Shown one piece after another: positions 51,416-64,000 of a stretch of DNA of 64,000 nt. Source of the DNA: Casuarius casuarius (lineage: Eukaryota; Chordata; Aves; Casuariiformes; Casuariidae); the NCBI GenBank assembly GCA_003342895.1, contig PTFA01000042.1, positions 3,413,423 through 3,477,422 of the forward strand, written 5' to 3'. Numbering within the stretch: the first letter of the stretch is position 1; each line of letters begins with the position of its first letter. Below the pieces are notes generated by a model. That model was not told the DNA's origin, made no database searches, and was given only the letters and a program-made list of their open reading frames with translations. Both the position numbers and the translations under genes were made by a program.

Positions 51416-53208
51416 TTTAGTCCAGGAATATTTTCCTTTGATATTAGCATAGCACAAGCTTCCACTTATTGACGGTATTTGTGCAAACTAAATAAGGAAA
51501 CATTTGATAAATCTTAGTGGAATTCCAAAGAATATTTTTGCAAGAAAGTTGCTTATTGTTTTAAAATCTGATGATCTTTGCAGAGGACTGACATTCAGAA
51601 CGAGTTCCATTACAACATCACGAGTGCCAAGGACACTCTCAAATGAATGTGAAATATCAACTGCAAAACAGTTTCTTGATAATTCCTACGAGTGAGACTG
51701 AATTTTTTAGGGCCTTCAGGCTCCTGCACCCCTTGGGCACATCTGTACCCCCTCAAGGCTACAGCCAGAAGCTAAGAAGCTGTATCTAAACACCACACTG
51801 AATTCTATCTTGGCAAAAAATCTTTGGGGCTTTCACAATAGAAAACTTTCTGGCTTTATTCTGAGAATGTTTTTATCTGCCAAATTCGAATAAATTTAGT
51901 TCAGGCTACTTCAAAACAGAAGGCTGACAAAACTGTGCAAGGACAAAAGCAACACTCTCTCTATATTTAAACAAACTGTGACTGATGCATAACGCAGCGT
52001 TCACTTCCCAGGTTTGAAAAGACATGGGGATGTTTTAGGAAGCTCCTGTACTTTGTAAAAGCTAGTGGGTGCCTTAGCAGAGCATTTCCAGAAAGATTCC
52101 TCTCTTGGGAAAAGGGGCTATTGCTCTCTCAGTGCCTTATCTCCAAAAAAGTCCACATGGAAACAACTGCAGTGGAAATTTGGTACTGGCAGCTTTGCAC
52201 AGCTCTCCCCCAGTTGCATTTTCCATATTACATTTTATAAAGTGGGAGTTAAAGAATAACTTTCAAATTGTAGTTTATTTAAAAAAAATGAAGCTGTGAT
52301 AGCTATGCAGGCTGGCAACCAACACAAGGTTAAAGCTGAACCTTTACCCTCACAGACTGTCAGAACAATTTCTTTGAAAAGACTGCTATATAAACTGAAC
52401 AAGCAGACAGGTTTTTGTGTTCTCACGTAAATGGAAACTATGTCATACAAAAGAACTGTAACGGGCAAACGACACTGGCTTTTTGCAACAGAGTTTAAGA
52501 TTTTCTTCATTTTTCCACTTGAAACACACATTCTGTCATGCATATGAGCAGCACAAATGGACAAATACTACGTCAAGTTGCAGTTACACACAGTATTTCA
52601 TACTCTGTTTTTTCACTATCCACTGAATTTTGTCTAGTGTTAGTGGACGTGTTGATACCATACTACATTTTTTAATACTTCACAGGGAAAAACTATTAAA
52701 TTATTCTGCATTTGGTGGAAAAGCTTTGCTCTTTACAAAAGAAATGTTGTAGAATTTATTAAAAGAAAAGTGCCAATAATATTTTGCTTTAATACCTGAG
52801 GGAGAAATATGATCATCCGCACCAGTAAGAAAAAGATGCATACACTAGGTGCTCTACTAATTACAACTGCTTTGGTGGGCAATATCATTGGTGAAACAGA
52901 TGTTAGGGACCTATTAACAAAAGTTTTTCAAACATCTGCTTACAATTTTAAGGCAATTGTAAATACAGCACAGAAGGTCAATTGGGCTCATTAAGGTCTA
53001 TGTGCAAATCTACTGCTGCAGGTTTCTTTTTAGCTAATACTGACTTTTTTTTAACACAGGAAATAGAGTTTAATAGCAACTTGTGTCAATTTTGATTGTG
53101 ATTTCATACAACAACAAACAACAATTGCATGCCCTATGCTTCACCAAATAACCCATTTTCCTTCCTCTTTTTCCTCTCTACCTACAGCACACTGCCATGG
53201 TTCTATGA

Positions 53209-53209
53209 N
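53209..53209. other. Ambiguous base (N)
   Basis: One undetermined base occurs in TTCTATGANGTGAAG. It does not fall in a recognised exon. Confidence 1.
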
Positions 53210-53564
53210 GTGAAGCATAAGGTAGAGGAAAGGTTGTAAATTGGGCAATTATATAGAAATGATTGATTTTACTTTTAAAAAACAATTATGTATCCTGTTA
53301 GGAAATCTTCATTCATTGGACCAAAGACAAATGAGTCTCGATTACAACACACAGTTGTGATATGCAAATTGGTCTTAAGAACTGGAACCACTAGCCCCTG
53401 TAAGTGTCCGAAAAAGAAGAAAGACATTCAAGTATGTCTAAAACATTTTATTCATTGGAAATACCCTTCATCAGCTTTTCTCAAACTGCAACAACCCAGT
53501 GATGATTAGGCGGTTTCTGCCGAACTGCTCAAGACACAATCCCTTGACCATAATCCCAGAAACA

Positions 53565-53576
53565 GCTGTAGGGGGC
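53565..53576 (+). promoter_or_regulatory. CTCF-like core motif
   Basis: The sequence GCTGTAGGGGGC matches ten of twelve positions of the vertebrate CTCF core CCASYAGRKGGC. Single motif matches of this quality occur by chance, so occupancy is not claimed. Confidence 0.2.
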
Positions 53577-56500
53577 CAAAATGTTGCCATTCCAGCTGTT
53601 AGTTAGTGCTCCAAAACGCAGGAACGCTAACTTGTGTGGGAGTTTCCAAGCTTGTTTCTTTGAGAAGACACCCAGTTTAGCATGTTACCTTGAGTTACAG
53701 CTTGAACTAACCAGGTGGCTTTGCACTAGAACAGATTTGTAAGACTCATACAAGCTGTGAAAAGGGCCCAATTACAAGCACTAACCGGCTGCTGAAAAGC
53801 TTCTTGAACCAGTTCAAGAACTTGTTTTTCATCTGGAAATGTAGTGGTTATAGATGGGAAAAGATCCATGTAATGCATAAACCTGAAAGATTTTAACATT
53901 TCTGCAAAGGAGGAGGAAAAATACTGTGATGTAGAGGTCAGTGAGTACTAAAAAGACAGTCTGCATTCTTATAATAAAGTTCATAAATTAATTGGTAAGT
54001 GATGATTTACTAAAAAGTAAATACTAGATTTTTAACTAAAACTCTGCAATAGTCTGACAAAGAAATATTTTATGAGTAATTTAAAGTACAATTATGTTAT
54101 TACCTGTTACAATTCACTACAGGCAAATTAATGGTTCTACAGTAAAATTGGATTTGAAAGCTTCTGAATTTTGTGGCTTGCACAATATGTGAAAAAGTTT
54201 CTATTTTAAGCACTTTGCAGCACATTTTACAGCAAATCCAGCCTAGGAAATAAACACTAGACAGCACCTTCTACTATCAGTAGAAGTACCCAGTCAAAAC
54301 CATTAAATATAAATTAAGTACATTATAGATGAAAGTGTAAAATTTGAAAAAGTTCTTTATATTTGCAACCTTGGAGCTGTGCTCATATAGATCTGAAAAA
54401 GTAATGTAAGTCCTTCTTGTCCAAACAACAGCTAAATCTGAAGGCAAACATCAGAGCTCTCAGAAAACATTCCCATCAATAAAGACTTGTCTTTACTCAG
54501 CTTGGCCCAATATTGCCTGCTTTAAAAACTTATCACCCTATCCATCTTCACTGTGACTTACTAGAAAGGATATTTTCAATGTCTTAAGTATTTTTTTCCA
54601 AGCCATTTTTCCTTCATGTAGCATTTATAAGAGTCTAAATGGACTGTGGATTTCTTTATTTCTTGTAAAGGAAGTGGGTAGCTTAATTTTGTAGGTCTGA
54701 GGAGTCTGGAGATTACCACTGATAATCTGTAAACTATTTTTTTATTTCTATGCTTTTAAATACACTTCAAGTTAAACTTCACTAAGTAGAATGTCATTAA
54801 TTATCTTTGAGACTGACTAGGTGAAGTTAACATTCAACTCTTTATTTAAAAAAAATAATCCAACCCCCCAGGGTGGCAATTCCAGAGACTACAGATACAT
54901 TGCGTCCCCAAAAGGGAAAATTCTAGTAACACAGATTATCCCATCTCCCAATTTTTCCCTCAAAATTCTAACTATTTAAAAACAGTTTGGATCCACAGTG
55001 CAAAGCTGATTTTAATGGCCCGACCTGCTTTTACTGATCTGCTCAGGGTATTTTTCTTGACTAGAGGAGTGAGGGAGGATAGGAAAGAGAGTGAAAAGAA
55101 TAACATTTCCTAATAAAAACAGAACAAGGGACATCTATACATAAAGACTTAGACAGAACAGTACCAAAGCTAGCATTACCACTTCCAGAAACTTTTTAAA
55201 AGTTTCCTGTTTCAATATTGATCCAGCCTAGCCCTATGCAACTTAAAATGGGATGCCAAAGAAGGTAGACTACTTGTATTTTACTAGGAGTTAAATGAAA
55301 AAAATCTGCCCCTTCAATATGCCACCTATTTTAATTGGATATTATTCAGGACGACTTAATTAAAAAAAATTACAAACTTCCAAATAGAATCCCTGAAATC
55401 CCAAAGAAGCTGCATGTGGGAAATACATGGATTTAAAAAGCAAAAAAAACAACACGAAGATAACACTGATGATGAAAGGATTTGCTCTAGCTGAGGAGGA
55501 CATAAAAGATGAAGTTCTACAAAGACCATTAAATATTCACCAGCTCATTGCAAATTACACTAAACATTTGGTAAAGAAATATTTGGCAGATGTCAGCAAT
55601 ATGTAGGCCAAATATGTTCCTTACATTGAAGGATAATGTAACTACTGAAAGGGTTTGTTTTGGAACGATTTCTATAGCACAAAAAAAATCTGGCCTCGTC
55701 TCCTGGCAGGGCTGGATTTACCAAGGAAGAAACAAGAGAGAACCATGACTACTTATGTGACAAATCCACATTTTTGCCATTTAGATACTTAACATCACTC
55801 CTGAAAGAATATATTATATACAAATTTGAATATTAAAACACTTTGTTTTTGAAAAGATTGTAATACTTCTTTAAAAACTAAAATATTTATGTAACTTCTT
55901 GTTTTAACAAGTCTAGCATATACGCTACTGCATGCACACAACTACTTTCTTTCTAATGTTAAAATCTTCCATACTTTGGATTTTGCTATTCCACTATTAT
56001 CTTTCACAGGTTTGAAAATACATTCCTAGGTGTGATTTACAAACTTAAAACATAACCTAAACCCAGTGAAATCCATGGGATGTTTTTCTCCCCTTAATCT
56101 GCAAGTAGAACAAAGCTGTTGCTGAAGCGCACAGGTTCCCAGTTATTAGAAAGGCTAACTTGAACATTTAATGTTAAAAGTACTGTTAGGTTCCATTCAA
56201 GGAAAACTATGTTTAAAGACAAGACAGAAAGGAAGGCACCTGTTTATAATGAGGACAGATACCCTTGGCATAACTGCCCAGTTTGTTAGTAAGTACCACT
56301 GCTAGGCACAGCTTTTAGATTTCTTTTTGCGGCATGTGAACTTCCTGCAAGCAAGACCAGCTCTACAAAGCCTCATAACTGATGTGGGTGGCACTCAAAC
56401 ACTTTATGAGCACAGCAAGCAAAAAGCAGCACTGGAGATTCATGTGGCATTCCCAAACTTGCTTTAACTAGTGCACTCAGGTGTCAGGAAAAGGTAACAG

Positions 56501-59500
56501 GGGCAGCAAAACACAATGCTTAAGCTAACTCAGGGCAGGAATCCAGGCTGAACCAGGGATTAGGACGTGGTACGCGTGCTGGTTTAAAACTAGCTCAGGG
56601 AATCAATACAACCTTTCTACCAAGACTGATTTCACTGGATACTTATCTTATGCCAGATGAAACATACACCCTCACCGTGGTATTTTGACTAGGAAAGCTA
56701 GCCAGAATCTCTTTTTACTGACTCTTACCTTGTTATATCTTTGTTTGAAATCTCTAGGGCTTTTTTCCCCCTTCTCCGCTCTAGTGTCAGCACAGCATCA
56801 CGTCCAACAGCATGCTTAGGATTAACTAAATACAAAGCTTTTAAATATAGCACCCAACACAAAGGAATAATACAGTTTTGCTCTGTTTCAATTTTTTGAA
56901 ATAAAGTAACTGGATTTTAAAATTCCTCCCCCTCCGCTACTGTTACCTATGCAGCTACCAAGTTTCCTGCAGCTTTTAGGAGACATCTAATGAAAATGTT
57001 ATTAACGTCTCGTTTTAATGCTACTATCATCATTTTAAAATAGCATGGCTCTAATCCAACTAAAAGAAATCATCTTGACAGCTCTGATCCTCTGCTTATC
57101 AGCAAGAGTATAAGCTTCTGAAATAAAACTTCTTATCTATGATATACCTGGAAGTAACACAAGTAAGGGAAATATCCATTGTCCAATATAATCCTTTGCT
57201 CCTTTGTACCAGCTGACAAACATGAGAGATGCAAATCTCAGCTAATGGTTTGGTGTTTGGGCAATCGCAAAAATTTTTGAAAGCTGACAGAGAGGGAAGA
57301 ATAATCAGGCTTTCCCATGCACAGGCAACACAGTCCTTCGCCCTCATCCAGCTTAGGTGTCTGCTCTGTTCTAAATTCAAGTCCCCAGAGCAAACTCACC
57401 TGTGAACAGCATCACTAAGTACTCATCAAGAGAAGATTTTAGACTCAGCTGAGGTAGACTAAAATCAAGCTTTTGAACTATACAGCTGATAGTCTCTGCA
57501 GTTTATTAGCTAGGCTGTGCCAAGGTTGGCTGTTCAAACAACTCAGCAGACATTACAGCCTGTGAATCTCCATTGGGAAAGAATCAGCAAAGGGACACAA
57601 CATCTTCCAAACCGAAGACGAACTTCTGCTGAGAAACAAACGCAATTTAAGGCTGTGAAAGCAGAGTGCTAACTATTTACACCAGGATGAACTGGGAGTG
57701 CAACTGCTGACTGTGCCACTTGAAATGGCTGATCTGCTACAAACGTAGCACAGTGGAGTTTCTCAGAATTAGCTCTTCTTGCATGCAACTTGCCAGTTCC
57801 ATGTACGTACACACACAAAACATCAGGGTGTATGCATCTGACAGTTAAAAGATTCTTCTATTCACTTAGCTGCATTTTCCCAGAGCACTATACAGGTGGT
57901 TTCTTCGGCAATCTGCAATTTCTCACTGGGCAGTTCTTCAAAATGGTGGCGCTCCTACGTGACATTCCCCAGAAGACACATGGTGCTCATGTCACAGTAA
58001 ATGAGCAATGGCTATCACACAGCAAACTTTAAATTGTCAGGAGTGACAGTGAGTGGAAAGGAAATCTTGCATCCCTACCAAAACAAATCCATGAACCACC
58101 CACATGAACCAGCACTTATCCTACGCAGTGAAAATGAACTAGTGGTCTACAGTCATCCAGTCACCTAACCACAGTAAGGAAACATTGTTTCCTCTGAGGA
58201 ATTCTTTCTCAAGGTCTCCGTTTAAGCACTTCATACTTCCATAATTCTGTCATAAGTACTTGGCAGAAGCTGTAACATAAACATAATGAATGGCAACCCT
58301 TACCAGATTACGAGCTATAGTCTCTGAAACTTGGGCCTCTGGAGACATCTATTTTATATAGCAGTTTCATATGCGTACAGATGAATCCAAGTGGAGCTGG
58401 AAGCTACACTTGCCAGAAACACAGTAGCTGTCTACTGTACTCCTAATTCTAGGCATCACTGCTATTTAGGGCATTGAAAGGGATATTGTGAAAAGGTATA
58501 AACAATTTTGGGCAATGTTTCACAACCCCTACAGAGTTCCCTGGAAGACCTCTTACCCTTTCCTTCAGTGGTATTTCCAGGGTGTTGTCTTGTCAGACTT
58601 GACGCATAAGGGATCTGGGGGATTACTTCTGACCATAAGTTTAAAGCAGATGAAACTGAACCTACTAATGGTCTACGGTGAGAAAGATGCTTGGAGAACA
58701 GCAAGGAGACCAAAGGCATGTATATGATACTTGAAGGAAGCTTCATTTATTGTTTGCAAAGCCACGCAGAAGGGTTGCTGGAGCACTTTTCAGCCACACT
58801 GGTGTGGAATTAAGTTAGAACCTATGTTACAAAACCAAAAAAACCCCTTCAGTTTGGTGGGGAGGGGTCAAAGTACGCAATTTGTATTCCTAGCTGAGCT
58901 TCCAAGGACTTTTTCCTGTTTATTTCTATTGTGTATGACACAAGTATTTCCCTTATATGAACAGTGCCATTTTAATTCTTTTGTCAGAAATCATCTATTT
59001 TACTCCCTCTCTGTGCTGTATGTTTTAGAATCCACTGTACTGTAGGTCTAGAAAGTACGTATCATACCCATGTCCAACTAAGAAAAACTCAATTCATAAC
59101 CCATTTTTAAGCATCCTCTGCAAAACTCTTCCCTTCACAAACATCCACGGGCTTTCACAGAGACTGCATCTATTATTTCAGGCATTCCAATTCAAAATGT
59201 GCAGCATAACCACCTAAATGCAATTTAGAAAGATGCTTCCTGGCCATTACATTAGAATGTGACAAAGCCTATCTCTGGCTTTCTACCTTTTTGCCTCTGT
59301 GATATGATATTATGCAATAAACTATTTTCTCATAAACATTTATATTGGGACTTACTGTGCAACTTTTATTCAATACATCTTATAATATACATACAGCTAT
59401 AAAATCTCTCATAGAGAAGACAACAGCTCTGGTATCACTTTGAACCTGAGAAGCAAATTTCATGTTAGGGGTTTTTTGGCTAATTTTGAAATGAAATCTA

Positions 59501-61068
59501 ACAATTCAGAACTTCTGAAGTGTTGAAATAACATGTTATTTCAGTAATTTTCTGAATGACGTCCTGTTAACACGGTAAGAAAGCTCCCACAGAAATTTTC
59601 CACTATCGTAAACCTTGTCAACCAAAGATGCATGGAATTATGAAAACTAAAGTTAGAAGGACAAAGACCAAATTATATTTTATTTTTGTTTTTCATACTC
59701 AAAATCAGGAAGATAACAACGCAGAGGAACTTTGGCCTGAATAAAATCAAGTCCACCCAGATTATCTCCTTTAACCTGGCCATTGAGATGTTAAACCCTT
59801 TTCAATGGATTGCTACATGTAAAATAAGTATTTCAGATGATGAAATGCATTATTTTGTACTGGTCATGTAATGATCTTTAAAATAATCATATTTTACATA
59901 CAGATATTCACATACAACTGTGTAAATGGCTCAACAAGAATTTTAACTTTTTAGGTGACAACTGGACTAAATGCTTGGTCATCCAATCTCAGGGCTCATT
60001 ATTCTCACAAGTATCTTCTACAATTCTTAGACAAAGCAGAAACTGCCCACAAGTCACAGGATTTCTTTTGACCTACAGTCTTAAGCTTTTCCTTCCCTTT
60101 CCCAAATTCTAAAAAACGATTCTTCAAAATCAAAGCTCGCAACTGCAAACACATTTTGTGTACTCAAGTGTACATGAGTATATTCTGAACCAGAACGCAA
60201 ATATCTTCTATTAGACGTATTTACTAAATAATACCATTACTACAAAATTAACATAAATGTATTTAGAGAGTCAGTGTTTTTTGTTCTAGAAGTAAAATTC
60301 CAAAGCACATAGAGAAGAAGAAAAAAAAAAGAAATTATTGAAGAAAACCCAAGCTGGATTGTCAAATCCCCACATTAGAGAAGGTCAAATTATGCTTTCA
60401 GTTACAGTCTGTAGTCTGGATTTGTAAATTTAGAGCCTACTGATAACAACGGTAGGTTTTTAGAAAGAAGAAAGTTAGAAAATGGCCCATATGTGATAGG
60501 TAAACTTAGGCCACGCTTCTGCATCAAGATCTACCTTGTAATACCCTTAAAACCACACACTGCCTCAACAAAAAGTTACGTGGTTCGACATGCAAGTAAG
60601 AACGTGAATGAGTCAGTTTTGAATCAGTAGAACGAATACCGCAGAGAAAACTTTATACCAAGCACCTGATGGCCAGTGCAGGACAGGATAAGGGCCTCTG
60701 TCCTCAGACAGTCAGATCACTTGTGCCATTGACTTACACAAGCTGCATAAAGGTGGCAAACAGTTGACCGGGCTCCTGAACAATCAACAGAACTAAGGCC
60801 ACGGATATATTGAAGAGCAAAACAAAATACAGCAGTATTCTTACTTCTTGCAAGTAGTGACAAAATTCTGATTTGGTAGAGATGAATAACCAGAAGGGAA
60901 ATTCTCTCCTGCTGTCGATGACACTCACCAACTACGGTCTAGCAGGAGAGAAGCAGTACAGAGAAGAACAGCAACTTAAGGAGGCAAACAAGTTCTAGGC
61001 AGAAGATTTTTGACACAAGACTGAAACTGTTACATGCCCACGACTATGGATTGGCTGAATCTGAAGTG

Positions 61069-61098
61069 GATAAGTCTGTAGCAGATAAGTCTGTAGCA
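61069..61098. repeat. Tandem duplication, 15-bp unit, two copies
   Basis: GATAAGTCTGTAGCA occurs twice head to tail without differences (61069-61083 and 61084-61098). Confidence 0.95.
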
Positions 61099-64000
61099 GA
61101 AGCAAATAAGGTATCCTAAGATTTTCTGGATTCTGCTTGAAATACAAAACCTCAATGTGAGCATCTGCCATACAGCTGGTGCTTTAAAACATGCGTAGGT
61201 AAAATCAGAATGGACACAAAGCTAGCTCAGATTTTCTGAAACCAAATCCAACTCAGATTACTGGCAAATAATGCAGACACCATACATAACCCTAGTAACA
61301 CGAATACCAGGGTTTCAAAACCACCCTCTAGAATGCATTCACACAGAAAAAACCTTCATGTAAATGTAACTAACGCTAGGAAGACTAAATACTCTATGTA
61401 ATATGGTCCAGCACAGAAATCTATGCACAAATGGCATACACACCAATAATCACCTACTTAGGAAAAACTACATCTAGGGATCATATTCCTACCCTTCTTG
61501 TAATGAGGCGGGTATGAGCCACTGCATGAGATGGAGAGATGGTTAATGTATTTTGAAACGCGAAAACCAGAACGAAGCACCTCAGATTTACTAGAACACA
61601 TTAAAATGGAAACACACACTAGGCAAATACTTCTGCCTTATAGCTCATTCCCTTGATGACGTTAATATAACACTATAAAAAAAGACCTTTAGAGATACTG
61701 AACCACATGACACATTGAAAGCAAAACAATCAAAGATTGTGATTTATTTAAATTAAAGGACAATTCTTAATCTGACCCTGGGAAATAAGCATTGTAAAGA
61801 CATTCACAAGACAATTTTTAGAATTCAGGGTTTAAACGATTCTGTTAAATACACTGGGGGGAAAAAAGAGAAAAAAAAAATCTACTTTACTGAAGTCCAG
61901 TTCATTCATGTCACCTAGTGTTGTACTGGATGTGACTGCCAGCTGGCTCCACAGCAAGCTAGAATTAGAGCACACTCACAAAAGAGCCAGCCTGAAAAGC
62001 TGGCTGGCATCTCCTCTCTGGAGTCCCGAATGTGGTGCCTGGAGCATACTCTGTCAAAACCGTACTTTCTCTTTAACAAATTTAATATGCACTGTGAAGC
62101 TTCCTATGCCAGCATACATTAGAGTACAGGACAAACATGTGCATAAAATGTTCATTCAAATTATCTCATAATACAAGGAAGAGTGAAAAAGAAATTATAG
62201 CAGAGTTTGATAAAACATAGCAAATGAGAGTCAAACTCTGACATAGTATTTAGTAATCTGAATCTAGCATAGGCTTTGTCTGTTTACTTACCATCACTGT
62301 AAAAAACCTCTTCTGTTTCCAGGGAGTATCTGCTGGGTGGTAAATGCAGCCGCACACCAAGCCAAGTAATTAAGAGAACCTGGTTCTGGATCCAGTAAAT
62401 GCCACCTCCATTTCTACACTTCTTGTCGTAACACTATCTAAAGATTTTTCCTTTTCTTTTCTTTTTATGAGGAACTGAATAAGGTGTGTGTTTAAAGTAT
62501 GGGAAGACCTCTACTGGGGATTTTAATTAAAAAGCCCTGCCTCACTAGAAATTACCAATGTAATCCTATTGTCATGAATGCCCTGTATTACAGCTTCAGC
62601 TGCTTGGAGAATATTGATCTCCTTCTTCACATGTGAAAGATTGCAGTTTCTGTCCAAGTTGTTCCCCGATCACTAGTAAAATACAATTCGTCAATACCTA
62701 AAAACTAGCTGATCTGATGACCACTGAATACTGATGAAAAGCAGGTTATGAGGTGGAATCTTTATGTTCCAAAGATCTGGTATTCCCAAAACTGCTCACT
62801 ATACTTTCTAGGTTCAGGCTGTGCTGAAGAGTCTGGAACATTAACAAACCTCCCTCGTGGAGGTAATGATCACCAGCAGACATTCACCCAGACCAAGTGC
62901 TGTTATAGCCAACATGTAACGGGACTTGGCTATTGATCAGTCTGGACTTCATAAAAAGAAATTTTAATTTTACCTAAATTTACTTATTCTTCCCTTTTCC
63001 TTCCACTCTCCTCCAAAAAATGTAACTGTATTTTATCTAAAATCTTCATAGTGAATGATTTCTCTGTTCCCTTTACTACCTAGTTTCCATAGAAATGGTG
63101 TGTAGAATTTTCTGGTTGGTCTTGCAGAATAGCATCAATTATCATTAAGTAGACAATCTATTTCATCTGTTCTTTGCAGACATCCCCCAAAGTCATTTAT
63201 GTCTACCTCTTCTTGTCTAGGCCTATGTCTGCCTAAAACTCTTGGAAAATATTTGCATTGTGTTATTTCTGTAACCTATAGCTGAAAACAGATCAATTTT
63301 ATGAGTTCATTCTTTCCTTTTGGCTTTACCTTTTCTGAACTCTTACTGTTGTTAGTTAAAAAGAAGCAGGGGGAATGGTGCTGAATTCCATACTTGACAC
63401 TATTTAGTTATACTGTGCGTACAGTCAGAACTTTGAATCCATTCTCTAGCATAAATGATGTCCTCGTTTTTAGGAAAAACAAGTAGATGAAAAATAACAG
63501 TTTGGGTAGAGAAGACAGCATGCATATTCATTATGACATAGATCAGAATAATGCATAATTTGCACATTTCAAGTCAGATGACATAGAAAACAGAGAAGAA
63601 AGAATTTAAGAAAACTACTAATTTTTTAAAGCACTTAACCATTAAAACTTGCACATTTCAAACCATGTTGAGAACTGCAGGATTAAAAACAGACCAATGA
63701 AGAGTTCTAAGATAACAAAGTACAGAAAGAGCCAAATTCAACACAAATTATCAAAAAAGGTGTTTACCAGGTCAAGATCTGAATGACTAACTGAAATAAT
63801 AGGTCAATTTCTCCTAATTTAATTTTCTCCTGAATATTGCCAAGAGTATCTTACATATCAGTCAGAACTATCAAAATATTTTAACGTGGAGTTATCTTAA
63901 ACAAACAAACAACAAAAAAGTAAAAAGCGAGTTTTGCAATTTCAGATTTTAATTACTGGTACCAATTAAGTAATTTGTGGTAACAGTAAGTTATATCTTA

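Larger units (their letters stand above)
48331..64000 (-). other. HLCS: HLCS upstream intron segment, no confirmed gene
   Basis: This AT-rich sequence was examined for upstream HLCS exons. Exon-like minus-strand segments with good splice sites were seen at 50736-50794, 53786-53882, about 60729-60775 and about 62292-62390. Only the last has any similarity to HLCS, and that is weak (see findings). Simple repeats are the CT/T run at 49522-49547, A26 at 51390-51415 and a 15-bp duplication at 61069-61098. A CTCF-like core is at 53565-53576 and an ambiguous base at 53209. Confidence 0.5.

Noticed and set aside
52809..52994. A 61-codon plus-strand frame beginning MIIRTSKKKMHTLG
   Set aside because: The composition looks protein-like, but there is no recognised family, promoter or splice context, and frames of this length are expected by chance in 64 kb.

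Overview
This window looks like an ordinary, intron-rich piece of a bird genome. Three observations point that way: AT-rich non-coding DNA with few repeats, two CR1-type LINE fragments (the dominant LINE family of birds and other sauropsids), and vertebrate-type exons with canonical splice sites. I found no bacterial genes, operons, CRISPR arrays, rRNA or tRNA genes, and no intact mobile element.

The one gene I can name is HLCS (holocarboxylase synthetase, the biotin-protein ligase), on the minus strand. Three consecutive coding exons lie at 7647-7714, 6482-6642 and 2945-3059. They join in frame with consistent phases and encode the core of the BirA-like catalytic domain, equivalent to about residues 485-599 of the 726-residue human protein. 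This includes the GRGGN biotin-binding loop, the WPND motif and the K-x-GG-V-L-V motif. The C-terminal exons would lie to the left of position 1. The N-terminal exons should lie to the right. I could not find the next upstream exon with the required phase, so 7715-64000 is most simply one very large intron of more than 56 kb, or an intron holding a divergent exon I missed (a weak candidate is at about 62292-62390).

Layout: 1-2944 intron with an ORF-dense patch at about 970-1850; 2945-7714 three HLCS exons and two introns; 7715-64000 large upstream intron. The intron carries a sense-strand CR1 reverse-transcriptase remnant (11318-11887), an older antisense CR1 (18640-19480), a ZNF143-like motif (16260-16277), a high-complexity block that could be a conserved non-coding element (about 36100-36750), two GC-rich islands (about 42430-43170 and 47800-48330, the second with a TATA box followed by a good splice donor), several short tandem duplications and homopolymer runs, and one ambiguous base.

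In biology, HLCS attaches biotin to the carboxylases and to some nuclear proteins. I found no convincing second gene in the intron. Several exon-like open segments with good splice signals were examined, but their phases mostly do not chain. I see no novel multi-gene system here. The most worthwhile items to check are the candidate promoter at 48 kb, the ZNF143-like site, the possible conserved non-coding block, and where the missing upstream HLCS exons lie.
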